Under the pieces are notes generated by a model. The model had not been told where the DNA came from, searched no databases, and saw only the letters and a program-made list of their open reading frames with translations. This document shows positions 7,000-14,789 of a DNA stretch of 33,900 nt, in pieces (position 1 is the stretch's first letter; each line of letters opens with the position of its first letter). Made by a program: the position numbers and the translations under genes. Source of the stretch: Amycolatopsis thailandensis. Its GTDB lineage: Bacteria > Actinomycetota > Actinomycetes > Mycobacteriales > Pseudonocardiaceae. The DNA lies in contig NZ_NMQT01000054.1 of the NCBI RefSeq assembly GCF_002234405.1, positions 1 through 33,900 of the forward strand, given 5' to 3'.

Positions 7000-7691
7000 T
7001 ACGGCAGCAGGGCGATCAGCTCGGCGGGTTCCACCTTGGTCCCGGTGTAGAACGGGATCTCCTCGCGCACGTGGAGGCGGGCCTCGGTGCCGCGCAGGTG
7101 ACGCATCAGGTCGACGATGCGGTGCAGCTCGTCGGCTTCGAAGGCCAGGATCCACTCGTAGTCGCCCAGCGCGAACGACGCGACCGTGTTGGCGCGGACG
7201 TCCGGGTAGTCGCGGGCCTCCTTGCCGTGGTCGGCGAGCATCTTGCGGCGCTCGTCGTCCGGCAGCAGGTACCACTCGTAGGAGCGCACGAACGGGTAGA
7301 CGCAGATGAACTTGCGGGCCTCTTCACCGGCGAGGAACGCCGGGATGTGGCTCTTGTTGAACTCCGCCGGGCGGTGCAGCGCGACCTGGCTCCACACCGG
7401 CACCGAGGCGCGGCCGAGCGGGGTGTGCCGGAAACCGCTGTACGCCGCCTGGACCTGCTCGATCTCCTCGGCGTGCCACCAGACCATGTAGTCGGCGTCG
7501 GCCCGCAGGCCGGAGAGGTCGTAGACACCGCGCACGACGACGCCCTTGGCTTCCAGTGCGTCGAGGTACTCGGTGGTCTCCGCGGTCGCCTTCTCGCGGT
7601 CCTCGCCGAGCTTTCCCTGCTCGGCCCGGAAGACCGACCAGGCGGTGTAGCGGATGGAGTCATTGAGCTCGTTGTAGTTCAGCCGCGCCAT
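6999..7691 (-). CDS. hemQ: Coproheme decarboxylase HemQ/ChdC
   Basis: 230 residues, chlorite-dismutase-like fold. It catalyses the last step of the coproporphyrin-dependent heme pathway: H2O2-dependent oxidative decarboxylation of two propionates of coproheme III to heme b, in the cytoplasm. The actinobacterial pattern is intact: [18 protein letters not shown] carries Tyr132, matching the catalytic Tyr of corynebacterial ChdC, and [20 protein letters not shown] carries His155, the proximal heme ligand. [20 protein letters not shown] follows as expected. The ATG at 7691 gives the usual N-terminus ([20 protein letters not shown]). It is 25 bases behind hemY and overlaps the CoA-transferase start. 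Confidence 0.96.
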   Translation of the reverse strand: MARLNYNELNDSIRYTAWSVFRAEQGKLGEDREKATAETTEYLDALEAKGVVVRGVYDLSGLRADADYMVWWHAEEIEQVQAAYSGFRHTPLGRASVPVWSQVALHRPAEFNKSHIPAFLAGEEARKFICVYPFVRSYEWYLLPDDERRKMLADHGKEARDYPDVRANTVASFALGDYEWILAFEADELHRIVDLMRHLRGTEARLHVREEIPFYTGTKVEPAELIALLP

Positions 7692-7716
7692 ACCGCCATC
7701 TTGGCACTGCCGGTGC

Positions 7717-9105
7717 TCAGGAGCCCTCGTGGGTCGGTGTGATCCCGGCGATGCGGCGTGCGGCCGCGTCGGCGGTGGCGATGCAGGCCGGGAGCCCGAC
7801 GCCGTGCAGCGTCGCGCCCGCCACGGCCAGCCCCGGCACGTCCGCGACGGCACGTTCGATCCGTTCGACGAGTTCGAGGTGGCCGGTGCCGTACTGCGGA
7901 AGGCCGCCGCCCCAGCGGGTCACCAGCGTCTCGATCGGCTCGGCGGTGACCCCGGTCAGCCGGGCGAGATCGTCGCGGACCACGCGCACGAGTTCGTCGT
8001 CGTCCGCGTGCAGCGCGCCCGGTTCGCCGAAGCGCCCGACCGAGCCGCGGACCAGCACCGGGCCCTCGCCGTACTGAGCCCACTTGCGGGAGGAGAAGGT
8101 GAACGCCTTGGCGGCGAAGGGTTTCCCTGCCGCGTCCTGTTCACCCGCGCCGATCAGTACACCGGACGACTCCGGCAGTGCGGTACCCGGCGGGAGCGCG
8201 AGCGCGATCACCGCCATCGAGGCGAGTTCGACCTCCGCGAACGCCGACGACGCCACTCCTGCGACGCCGTCGAGCAGCCGTCGTGCCGAAGGCGCCGGGA
8301 CGGCGAGCAGAACCGAGCCGGCTTCGAGGTCGTCGACCTTCCAGCCGGTGGCGGTGCGCTCGAGCGCCGTCACCGTGGTCCCGGTCCGGATTTCGGCGCG
8401 CGACAGCTCCGCGAGCCGGGCGATCAGCGTGCCGAGGCCGCCGAGCAGGGTGCCGAAGACCGGCGCCGTACTGGGTGAGGCGGGCATGAGCGAAGCCGCG
8501 CCTTCGGTGAGCGAACGCGCGCCGCGGTCCACCGCGGACGCGAGGCCGGGCATCGTCGCGCGCAACCCGAGTCCGTCCGCTCCCCCGGCATAGACCCCGC
8601 CCAGCAGCGGGTCGACGAGCCTGTCGACGAGTTCGTCGCCGAACCGCTCGCGCAGCAGCGGGCCGAGCGGCACGTCACCGGCGGGCAGCTCCACCGGCGG
8701 CAGCGACGACTCGGCGTCGACCAGCGCGCGGCCTTTCTCCGACAGCACCCCGGCGACCGCGTCGGCCGAGGCGGGAACGCCCATGACCGTGCCCGGCGGC
8801 AGGCCGAGGACGGAGCCGCCGGCGTGGATCTTCGCGCGGGCCTTGGTGGGGTGGACGAGGCTTTCGCCAAGCCCGATCTCGCGCACCAGCGAGAGCGCCT
8901 CGGGACGGCGGGCGAGGAAGGCCTCGGCGCCGACGTCGTAGCGCTCCCCGGCGAGTTCGATCGTGCGGAGTTTCCCGCCGAGGGAGTCCGTCGCCTCGAA
9001 GACGACGATCCGGGCGTCTTCGCCGAGCAGCGTCCGCAGCCGGTACGCCGCGGTCAGTCCGGAGATACCGCCACCGATGACGGCAGCGGTCTTCACCGTG
9101 GTCAC
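7717..9105 (-). CDS. hemY: Coproporphyrinogen III oxidase (HemY/CgoX type)
   Basis: 462 residues, FAD-dependent oxidoreductase. It starts with the dinucleotide-binding fold [20 protein letters not shown] at ~9-28, then [14 protein letters not shown] and a Gly-rich active-site region ([20 protein letters not shown]). The C-terminal FAD contact reads [20 protein letters not shown]. In Gram-positive bacteria that also encode HemQ, this enzyme oxidises coproporphyrinogen III to coproporphyrin III, hence the call over protoporphyrinogen oxidase (often labelled hemG). The GTG start overlaps the hemE stop (GTGA); a longer in-frame extension upstream is antisense-like composition inside hemE and is rejected. 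The ferrochelatase and coproporphyrinogen-pathway genes acting before and after are not in this window. Confidence 0.94.
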   Translation of the reverse strand: MTTVKTAAVIGGGISGLTAAYRLRTLLGEDARIVVFEATDSLGGKLRTIELAGERYDVGAEAFLARRPEALSLVREIGLGESLVHPTKARAKIHAGGSVLGLPPGTVMGVPASADAVAGVLSEKGRALVDAESSLPPVELPAGDVPLGPLLRERFGDELVDRLVDPLLGGVYAGGADGLGLRATMPGLASAVDRGARSLTEGAASLMPASPSTAPVFGTLLGGLGTLIARLAELSRAEIRTGTTVTALERTATGWKVDDLEAGSVLLAVPAPSARRLLDGVAGVASSAFAEVELASMAVIALALPPGTALPESSGVLIGAGEQDAAGKPFAAKAFTFSSRKWAQYGEGPVLVRGSVGRFGEPGALHADDDELVRVVRDDLARLTGVTAEPIETLVTRWGGGLPQYGTGHLELVERIERAVADVPGLAVAGATLHGVGLPACIATADAAARRIAGITPTHEGS

Positions 9106-10175
9106 GGCTGCGGCTCGTGCACCAGCCCGACCACGCGCGTCAGGACGTCCGGGTCGACGCCGGGCAGCACCCCGTGGCCGAGGTTGAAGATGTGACCGTC
9201 GGCCGCGCGGCCCTCGGCGAGGATCCGCCGGACCTCGGCTTCGAGCACCGGCCAGGACGCGTGCAGCAGCGCCGGGTCGAGGTTGCCCTGCACGACCCCG
9301 CCGCCGAGCCGCCGGACGGCCTCGTCGAGCGGGATGCGCCAGTCGACGCCGACCACGTCGGCACCCGCGTCGCGCATGGCCACCAGCAGCTCGCCGGTGC
9401 CGACACCGAAGTGGATCCGCGGCACGCCGTAGCCCGCGACCGCGTCCAGCACCTTCGCCGAATGCGGCAGGACGAACTCGCGGTAGTCCCGCTCCGACAG
9501 CGCGCCCGCCCACGAGTCGAACAGCTGGATCGCGTCGGCTCCGGCGTCCAGCTGCGCGGACAGGAAGGTGATCGCCATGTCCGCGAGACGCCCGGCCAGC
9601 TCGTGCCACAGCGCCGGTTCGGAGTGCATGAGCGCCTTGGTGTGCTCGTGGTTGCGGCTCGGCCCGCCCTCGATGAGATAGGAGGCCAGGGTGAACGGCG
9701 CGCCCGCGAACCCGATCAGCGGCGTCTCGCCCAGCGACCCGACCAGCAGCCGCACACCTTCGGCGACCCGCTCCACCTGCTCCGGGTCCAGCACCGGCAG
9801 TGCCCGCACGCCCGCGGTGTCGCGGATCGGCTCGGCGACCACCGGGCCGGTGCCCGCGACGATGTCGATGTCGAGGCCCGCCGCCTTGAGCGGGACGACG
9901 ATGTCACTGAAGAGGATGGCCGCGTCGACGCCGTGACGGCGGATCGGCTGGAGCGTGATTTCGGCGAGCATCTCGGGGTCGAAGCACGCTTCGAACATGG
10001 AAGTGCCCTCGCGCAGCGCCCGGTACTCGGGCAGCGACCGGCCCGCCTGGCGCATGAACCACACGGGGGTGCGGGCGGGGCGTTCGCCGCGCGCGGCGGC
10101 GAGGAACGGCGAGCCGGGCAGGGCACGACGGGCCGCGGGGACGGTCTGCGCGGCGGAACCAGGTGAAGGAGACAT
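9102..10175 (-). CDS. hemE: Uroporphyrinogen decarboxylase HemE
   Basis: 357 residues from ATG 10175 (GTG 10178 is also possible). It removes the four acetate carboxyls of uroporphyrinogen III to give coproporphyrinogen III; cytoplasmic homodimer. Family signatures are complete: [20 protein letters not shown] near the N-terminus, ILFSDIVVP with the substrate-binding Asp, [17 protein letters not shown], and [15 protein letters not shown] near the C-terminus. It is first in the minus-strand hemE-hemY-hemQ series and its stop overlaps the hemY start. No strong RBS is visible upstream of either start. It diverges from the DUF3000 gene across 85 bases that must hold both promoters. Confidence 0.96.
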   Translation of the reverse strand: MSPSPGSAAQTVPAARRALPGSPFLAAARGERPARTPVWFMRQAGRSLPEYRALREGTSMFEACFDPEMLAEITLQPIRRHGVDAAILFSDIVVPLKAAGLDIDIVAGTGPVVAEPIRDTAGVRALPVLDPEQVERVAEGVRLLVGSLGETPLIGFAGAPFTLASYLIEGGPSRNHEHTKALMHSEPALWHELAGRLADMAITFLSAQLDAGADAIQLFDSWAGALSERDYREFVLPHSAKVLDAVAGYGVPRIHFGVGTGELLVAMRDAGADVVGVDWRIPLDEAVRRLGGGVVQGNLDPALLHASWPVLEAEVRRILAEGRAADGHIFNLGHGVLPGVDPDVLTRVVGLVHEPQP

Positions 10176-10251
10176 CACGGTTCATGGTGCCATGTGCGCT
10201 CGGAGGCCTTACTCTCGGCGCGCCTGCGCCCCGAACCGGACGATCGCGTCT

Positions 10252-10263
10252 TACAGTCGGTTG
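10252..10263 (+). promoter_or_regulatory. -10-like hexamer, probable leaderless start of the DUF3000 gene
   Basis: TACAGT at 10252-10257 is followed by six bases and the GTG at 10264. This favours GTG 10264 over the in-frame ATG 10273 as the start. Confidence 0.4.
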
Positions 10264-10827
10264 GTGACCGCGATGACGTCAGTACCCGATCTCTTCCGTG
10301 AAGCCGTCGCGGCGTTGCAATCGGTCCGGCCCCGCCCCGAAGTCCAGCTGGAGACGATGCGCCCGCCGCAGCGTCTGGCGCCGTGGTCCTACGCGGTGAG
10401 CTGCGAGGTCGAAGGGCCGGCGGACGTCCTGGCGTCGGGGCGGCTGGTGCTGCTGCACGATCCGGACGGCCAGGAAGGCTGGGACGGGGTCCTGCGGCTG
10501 GTCATGTACGTCCGCGCGGAACTCGACCGGGAGCTGGCGACCGACCCCTTCCTTCCCGCTGTCGGCTGGTCCTGGCTGACCGACGCGCTGGAGAGTTCCG
10601 GCGCGGAGTGGACGGCGCTGGGCGGCACGGTCACCGAGACGTCGTCCGCCCGGTTCGGCGACATCTCCGGGCCCGCGCGCACCGACGATCTGGAACTGCG
10701 GGCGTCCTGGACGCCGACGGATGCCGCCTTGCGGCCGCACGGGCAGGCTTTCTGTCAGGTGATGGCGAGTGTCGTCGGGCTGCCTCCGGTCGGCGTGACG
10801 CTGTTCGAGCAGCGCCAGTCCTCCTGA
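10264..10827 (+). CDS. DUF3000 family protein, unknown function
   Basis: 187 residues from GTG 10264, or 184 from ATG 10273. It matches the actinobacterial DUF3000 family in length and pattern: VPDLFREAVAALQSVRPRPE, then RLAPWSYAVSCEVEG, GRLVLLHDPDGQEGWDGVLR, VGWSWLTDALESSGAEWTAL, and a C-terminal HGQAFCQVMASVVGLPPVGV. No membrane segment or catalytic motif is evident. The family is almost always found between hemE and an RNase D gene in actinobacteria, as here. That linkage is conserved but has not, to my knowledge, given a function. Confidence 0.9.
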   Translation: MTAMTSVPDLFREAVAALQSVRPRPEVQLETMRPPQRLAPWSYAVSCEVEGPADVLASGRLVLLHDPDGQEGWDGVLRLVMYVRAELDRELATDPFLPAVGWSWLTDALESSGAEWTALGGTVTETSSARFGDISGPARTDDLELRASWTPTDAALRPHGQAFCQVMASVVGLPPVGVTLFEQRQSS

Positions 10828-10857
10828 CGCTCCTTGCCGCTCTCTCGCTGCTCTGCC

Positions 10858-10974
10858 GCAAGTCCGTGAAGGCCTGCTTGAGGGACTTGAATCCATGCAT
10901 TGGCGCGCAGCGTCTCCGTTGAGGGTGGCGGCGGGGGCATGGACGGACTCTCAAGGAGGCCTTCACGGACTTGC
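10858..10974. repeat. Long inverted repeat, 25-bp arms
   Basis: Arms 10858-10882 and 10950-10974 are inverted copies with one mismatch, containing GTGAAGGCC and GGCCTTCAC. The 67-base loop holds a second nested pair (TCCATGC 10892-10898 with GCATGGA 10937-10943). It lies 30 bases after the DUF3000 gene and may terminate its transcript. Confidence 0.8.
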
Positions 10975-11100
10975 GCTTCGCCTCGACACGCCGGAATCCC
11001 ATCAATCGAGACATAGCATTCGGGTTATCTTGCGATTTCCGGCCATCTAGCGTCGCTAGCAAACCTGCCGATACTAAAGGTCCCTTGCTCCCGCCCACGA

Positions 11101-11155
11101 ATCCGTGAAGGCCTCCTTCCCTACCTTGAGAGTAGGGAAGGAGGCCTTCACGGAT
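11101..11155. repeat. Perfect 24-bp stem, 7-base loop
   Basis: 11101-11124 and 11132-11155 are exact inverted copies around the loop CTTGAGA. The arm contains the word GTGAAGGCCTCCTT, shared with the hairpins at 10858 and, in variant form, at 22907. There is no following T run. Confidence 0.9.
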
Positions 11156-11824
11156 CACCGCTCGACGCGCAAAGGCGCCGCGAAGCGGCCGAGAGCACCT
11201 TCGCTTACCCCATTCGCGGGCCCCTCAGAGCGTCCATACGCCACCCAGAGGCCCTTCAGGGCCATCTGGACTAGACCAGCTCCCACCTGCGCGGAGCCGT
11301 CCATACAGAGGTCTGGACCACCCCGTTCGTGCTACGCGTCCTGTCACCGTCCGCAACAAGATCAAGACCACCGGAAACGCCCTCGCGGACACCGCTGAAC
11401 GCATCCGGAGCGTTACCATCGCGGTCACCCAGCGAAGCGATCATGACTCTCCGCGAAGTTGATCAAGCCCCACGCCGGAGGCGGTTTCCGGCTTGCCGCA
11501 CACTGTCCTCCGAGGCTCCCGAGCAGAGGCACCGGCAGGTGCACGCTCCATCTGCACAGTCGGTTGGACCCCGGTAACCCCAGTGCATCGTGTTCTTTCG
11601 GCGATGCGTTAGCCACCGGCTGTGTACTAGCCCGATCGTGTTACAACGAACTCCCTGAGTAACTACTCGTTTGAGATAGATACCCATTCGATCCCCCCGT
11701 GAAGGCCTCAGGGCGGCTACAGTGCCATCGACGACACCACTTTCGGTCTAAAGCTGGCGCGGCTAAACGGCCGAAAGTCCCGGTGCCGGTCGGGGGGCAC
11801 GACCGACTCCAGGGAGGTAGTGAC

Positions 11825-12541
11825 GTGGCTACCGTCGGCATTTCTCAGGCCGTCCGATCCACGCCAGCCGGTTCATTGCCGGCGAGCATGGTTCCGCACC
11901 CGCGGGAAGAGCTGTTTTCCGTGTTGGTGGTCGATGACCACCCGCTGTTGAGGGAGGCAATCTCAGCAAGACTCGCACAGATGGGTGCGGGCACCGTCCA
12001 CGAGGCCGCCACCGTGGCCGAGGCGAGGGCGCGAGCACAGGCCACCGGGCCTTGTGATCTGGCGATCCTCGATCTCGGACTGCCGGATGGCAGCGGCATC
12101 GAGCTGGTTACGGAACTCCGTAGCCACGGCTGGCCTCGTGTTGTGGTGCTCGCTTCATCAGACGACCCGTACGCGGTCAGGTCGGCGTTCCAGGCCGGCG
12201 CCCAGGCATACCTGCTCAAGTCGGCATCGCCGGTCGTAGTGACCGACGGCGTCCGCAGGGTGCTCGAGGGCGGCGTCTACGCGGACCCGAGCGTCGCACC
12301 GGTCCTGGCCACCGGCACGCGGGTTGCCGGCACCGACAACACCCCGCGCGAGCTTTCCGCGCGCGAGGTCGAGGTGCTGCAACTCGTCGCCGACGGCCAG
12401 AGCAACAAGGAGATCGGTGAGGAACTCAGCCTCTCCGCTCTCACGGTGAAGTCTCACCTCTCCCGCATCGGGCGCAAGCTCGGCACGGGTGACCGGGCTC
12501 AGATGGTGGCGCTGGCGATGCGTGCCGGCGTGATCCGCTGA
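11825..12541 (+). CDS. NarL/LuxR-family response regulator
   Basis: 238 residues from GTG 11825, which has an excellent RBS (AGGGAGG ending seven bases upstream). A receiver domain lies at ~31-150: acidic pair Asp37-Asp38, phosphoacceptor Asp83 (LAILDLGLPDGSG), Ser111 at the Thr/Ser switch position and Lys132 (AYLLKSASP). A Val/Pro-rich linker follows, then a LuxR-type helix-turn-helix at ~172-235 (ELSAREVEVLQLVADGQSNK, LTVKSHLSRIGRKLGTGDRA). All phosphorylation residues are present, so it should be phosphorylatable, but no histidine kinase gene adjoins it: an orphan regulator. It sits between DUF3000 and rnd, which are usually direct neighbours. Its target is unknown. The ~20-residue N-terminal extension before the receiver is uncertain; ATG 11888 is an alternative start. 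Confidence 0.9.
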   Translation: MATVGISQAVRSTPAGSLPASMVPHPREELFSVLVVDDHPLLREAISARLAQMGAGTVHEAATVAEARARAQATGPCDLAILDLGLPDGSGIELVTELRSHGWPRVVVLASSDDPYAVRSAFQAGAQAYLLKSASPVVVTDGVRRVLEGGVYADPSVAPVLATGTRVAGTDNTPRELSAREVEVLQLVADGQSNKEIGEELSLSALTVKSHLSRIGRKLGTGDRAQMVALAMRAGVIR

Positions 12542-12609
12542 CAAAGGCGAACTGCCCTGCGGGGCGGGCGGACCAGGCGCGGCCCGCTCGTCCCGTAGGG
12601 TCTTCACCT

Positions 12610-13875
12610 ATGGAAGGCGACCGACCCGGAGATCCGCAGGCAGACCCGAACACCGGCACCGATGACACCGGTGGACCGGTTCTGCTGCGCGAGCCCGCCG
12701 AGGGCACTCCGCCGGTGATCGCCGACGCGACAGCCCTCGCCGAAGCCTGCGCGAAGATCGCGGGCGGCAGCGGGGCCATCGCCGTGGACACCGAACGCGC
12801 GTCCGGCTACCGGTACTGGCCGAAGGCCTACCTGGTCCAGCTGCGCCGCGAAGGTGCCGGCTCCTTCCTCATCGACCCCATTCCGCTCGAAGGGCAGCTC
12901 GCGCCCCTCGCGGAAGTGCTCAACGACGCCGAATGGGTGTTGCACGCGGCCTCTCAGGACCTGCCGTGCCTCGCCGAACTCGACCTGCACCCGAAGAGCC
13001 TGTTCGACACCGAACTCGCCGGACGGCTCGCCGGGTACGAACGGGTCGCCCTCGGCACCCTCGTCGAACTCCTTCTCGGCTACCAGCTGGAGAAGGGGCA
13101 CAGCGCCGCCGACTGGTCGAAGCGCCCGCTTCCCGTCGACTGGCTGAACTACGCCGCCCTCGACGTCGAGCTGCTCATCGAACTGCGCGAGAAGCTCGAA
13201 GCAGACCTCGCCGCCCAGGGCAAACTCGAATGGGCCCAGCAGGAATTCGAGGCCGTCCGCACCGCGCCGCCGCCCGCCCCGCGGGCCGAGCCGTGGCGAC
13301 GGACGTCCGGGGTGCACAAGATCCGCAGCGCCCGCGGCCTCGCCGCGGTCCGCGAACTGTGGCAGGCGCGGGACGAGCTCGCCCGCAAACGCGACCGCGC
13401 GCCGAGCCGGATCCTGCCCGACAGCGCGATCATCAACGCCGTCACCGCGGACCCGAAGACCGTCGAGCAGTTGCAGGCGCTGCCGGTGTTCAGCGGCCGG
13501 GTGCAGCGCAAGTACACCGCGAGCTGGCTGCGGCATCTGCAAGCAGCCCGCGCGCTGCCCGCCGACGAACTGCCAACGCCCGCGCAGCAGACCGACGGCC
13601 CGCCGCCGGTGAACCGCTGGTCGGACAAGGACCCCGACGCCGCCGCCCGGCTTTCCGCCGCCCGCGCGGCGCTGGCCGCCATCGCGGAGGACCGGCGGCT
13701 GCCGGTGGAGAATCTGCTGCTGCCGGAGCTGGTGCGCCGCACCTGCTGGCGCCCGCCCGCGGACCTGAGCGAGGACTCCGTCGCCCAGGTCCTCCGCGAC
13801 GCCGGAGCGCGGCCGTGGCAGGTGGAGCTGACCGTGGCCGCGCTGAGCAAGGCACTCCACGCCACCCCGGCCTGA
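12610..13875 (+). CDS. rnd: RNase D-type 3'-5' exoribonuclease with HRDC domain
   Basis: 421 residues. The N-terminal DEDDy exonuclease domain (~35-205) shows Exo I (IAVDTERASGYRYWP), Exo II (LHAASQDLPCLAEL) and Exo III (LNYAALDVELLIEL) with the Tyr before Ala-Ala-Leu-Asp. An HRDC nucleic-acid-binding domain follows (~228-300; GLAAVRELWQARDELARKRD, RILPDSAIINAV), plus a C-terminal extension of ~110 residues as usual in actinobacteria. The family trims 3' ends of tRNA and other structured RNAs. The first ~30 residues are acidic and unstructured. The gene is 68 bases after the response regulator. A hairpin between 13883 and 13959 separates it from the convergent tetR gene. Confidence 0.93.
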   Translation: MEGDRPGDPQADPNTGTDDTGGPVLLREPAEGTPPVIADATALAEACAKIAGGSGAIAVDTERASGYRYWPKAYLVQLRREGAGSFLIDPIPLEGQLAPLAEVLNDAEWVLHAASQDLPCLAELDLHPKSLFDTELAGRLAGYERVALGTLVELLLGYQLEKGHSAADWSKRPLPVDWLNYAALDVELLIELREKLEADLAAQGKLEWAQQEFEAVRTAPPPAPRAEPWRRTSGVHKIRSARGLAAVRELWQARDELARKRDRAPSRILPDSAIINAVTADPKTVEQLQALPVFSGRVQRKYTASWLRHLQAARALPADELPTPAQQTDGPPPVNRWSDKDPDAAARLSAARAALAAIAEDRRLPVENLLLPELVRRTCWRPPADLSEDSVAQVLRDAGARPWQVELTVAALSKALHATPA

Positions 13876-13882
13876 CCCGGGG

Positions 13883-13959
13883 CTGAAGGACGCTTTCCCC
13901 GCATGTCACGCGGTGAAGGGCGCTTTCACCTCACCGCATGCGGGGAAAGTCCCCTTCAG
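13883..13959. terminator. Hairpin between convergent rnd and tetR genes
   Basis: Arms 13883-13905 and 13937-13959 pair over 23 positions except for a 3-base symmetric internal mismatch; the loop itself contains GGTGAA/TTCACC. The 3' arm overlaps the last codons of the tetR gene. No T run, so termination is inferred from position. Confidence 0.6.
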
Positions 13960-14612
13960 TCCTCCAGTAGCGCCCGCGCCGAGTCGCGCAGTCCGGCGTC
14001 CGGTTCCCCGAGACCGGCGAGCCTCAGCACGCTGTCGGCACCCTCGACGGCGTGCGCTTCGACGTCCAGATCCGGCTGGTCACGCCGGACGATCGCGATG
14101 CTCTCGACGAGCCCGAACACGAGGTCGGTCCGGATGCCGAGCAGCTCGCCGGGGACGCCCGCCGCCGCGACGAGCGAGCCGTAGACGCGTTTGAGTTCCG
14201 CCCGCTCGGCCCGGAAGCGCGCCAGCCTCGGCGAGGAGATCTCCGGCAGCAGGTACAGCGCGCCGAGATTGTGCCGCGCGCTGCCGAGCAGATGGATGTC
14301 CGCGTAGGCCAGCGCCCACAGCCGCGCGCCGACCGGCGCGAGCTTGGCCGACAGACCGCCCGCGACGTCCAGTGACGGCCGGACGGTGTCCTCCAGCAGC
14401 GCCGCGAGAATGTCCTCTTTGGACGGGAAGTGGTAGTAGAGCGACGCCTGGCGCAGTCCGGCGCGTTCGGCGATGGCTCGGGTGGTCGTCGCCGCGTACC
14501 CGGCGCCGGTGAACAGCTCCCCCGCGGCGTCCAGTACGGCGAGCCGCGCTTCCCGCTTGCTCGCCGCGGCACCGCTGGCTCTCGGTCTGCCCACCCCGGT
14601 CGTTTTTGTCAT
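13956..14612 (-). CDS. TetR-family regulator, probable controller of the guanidine/urea operon
   Basis: 218 residues. The N-terminal helix-turn-helix (~22-68) reads REARLAVLDAAGELFTGAGY, ATTTRAIAERAGLRQASLYY, HFPSKEDILAALL, the classic TetR pattern. The C-terminal ligand-binding domain is helical and family-specific (LWALAYADIHLLGSARHNLG, LVFGLVESIAIVRRDQPDLD). A Lys/Arg-rich N-terminal tail precedes the HTH. It is transcribed divergently from the permease-carboxylase operon across 177 bases that hold a palindrome (14673-14686). This arrangement usually means the regulator represses the divergent operon and is released by its substrate. The inducer (guanidine, urea or another amine) cannot be read from the sequence. 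Confidence 0.92.
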   Translation of the reverse strand: MTKTTGVGRPRASGAAASKREARLAVLDAAGELFTGAGYAATTTRAIAERAGLRQASLYYHFPSKEDILAALLEDTVRPSLDVAGGLSAKLAPVGARLWALAYADIHLLGSARHNLGALYLLPEISSPRLARFRAERAELKRVYGSLVAAAGVPGELLGIRTDLVFGLVESIAIVRRDQPDLDVEAHAVEGADSVLRLAGLGEPDAGLRDSARALLED

Positions 14613-14669
14613 CTATCCGATCCTGCCATTTCTCCGCGAAGATCTTTGTTACGTCCGGTGGTCGGCCCA

Positions 14670-14690
14670 GGTTACCGAATCCGGTATCTG
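14670..14690. promoter_or_regulatory. Candidate operator in the tetR-permease intergenic region
   Basis: TACCG-AATC-CGGTA (14673-14686) is a perfect 5-bp inverted repeat, centred ~67 bases before the tetR start codon and ~110 bases before the permease ATG. The 9-mer GGTTACCGA (14670-14678) recurs in the palindrome upstream of fadA (24879-24887). Confidence 0.45.
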
Positions 14691-14789
14691 TTAACACCGC
14701 GCTTACCGGGCGGAGATCGGAAGGATCCCGCACGCGCTTAATTTCGGTCGACCGATCGAAATTCGGCCCTCCAGACAGGAGCCTCCTAA

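Larger units (their letters stand above)
10828..11824. other. Gene-poor spacer rich in inverted repeats
   Basis: About 1 kb without a convincing gene. It contains two long hairpins (10858-10974 and 11101-11155), a short palindrome CTAGCGTCGCTAG (11047-11059) and a lone GTGAAGGCCTCA word (11700-11711). ACTTTCGG (11739-11746) pairs with CCGAAAGT (11771-11778), 46 bases before the response regulator start. The frame 11313-11462 has coding-like third-position GC over ~28 codons (TVRNKIKTTGNALADTAERI) but no good start codon or RBS, and may be a remnant. The last part presumably holds the response regulator promoter; no clear -10/-35 pair can be picked. Confidence 0.6.

Noticed and set aside
9106..9609. 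N-terminal extension of HemY by ~168 residues
   Set aside because: The extension is antisense-like Arg/Gly-rich sequence inside hemE; the FAD-binding motif begins just after GTG 9105, which overlaps the hemE stop.
14613..14789. Guanidine-I (ykkC) riboswitch upstream of the permease
   Set aside because: I looked for the conserved ykkC core words and paired stems and saw none; only the TetR-type palindrome is there.
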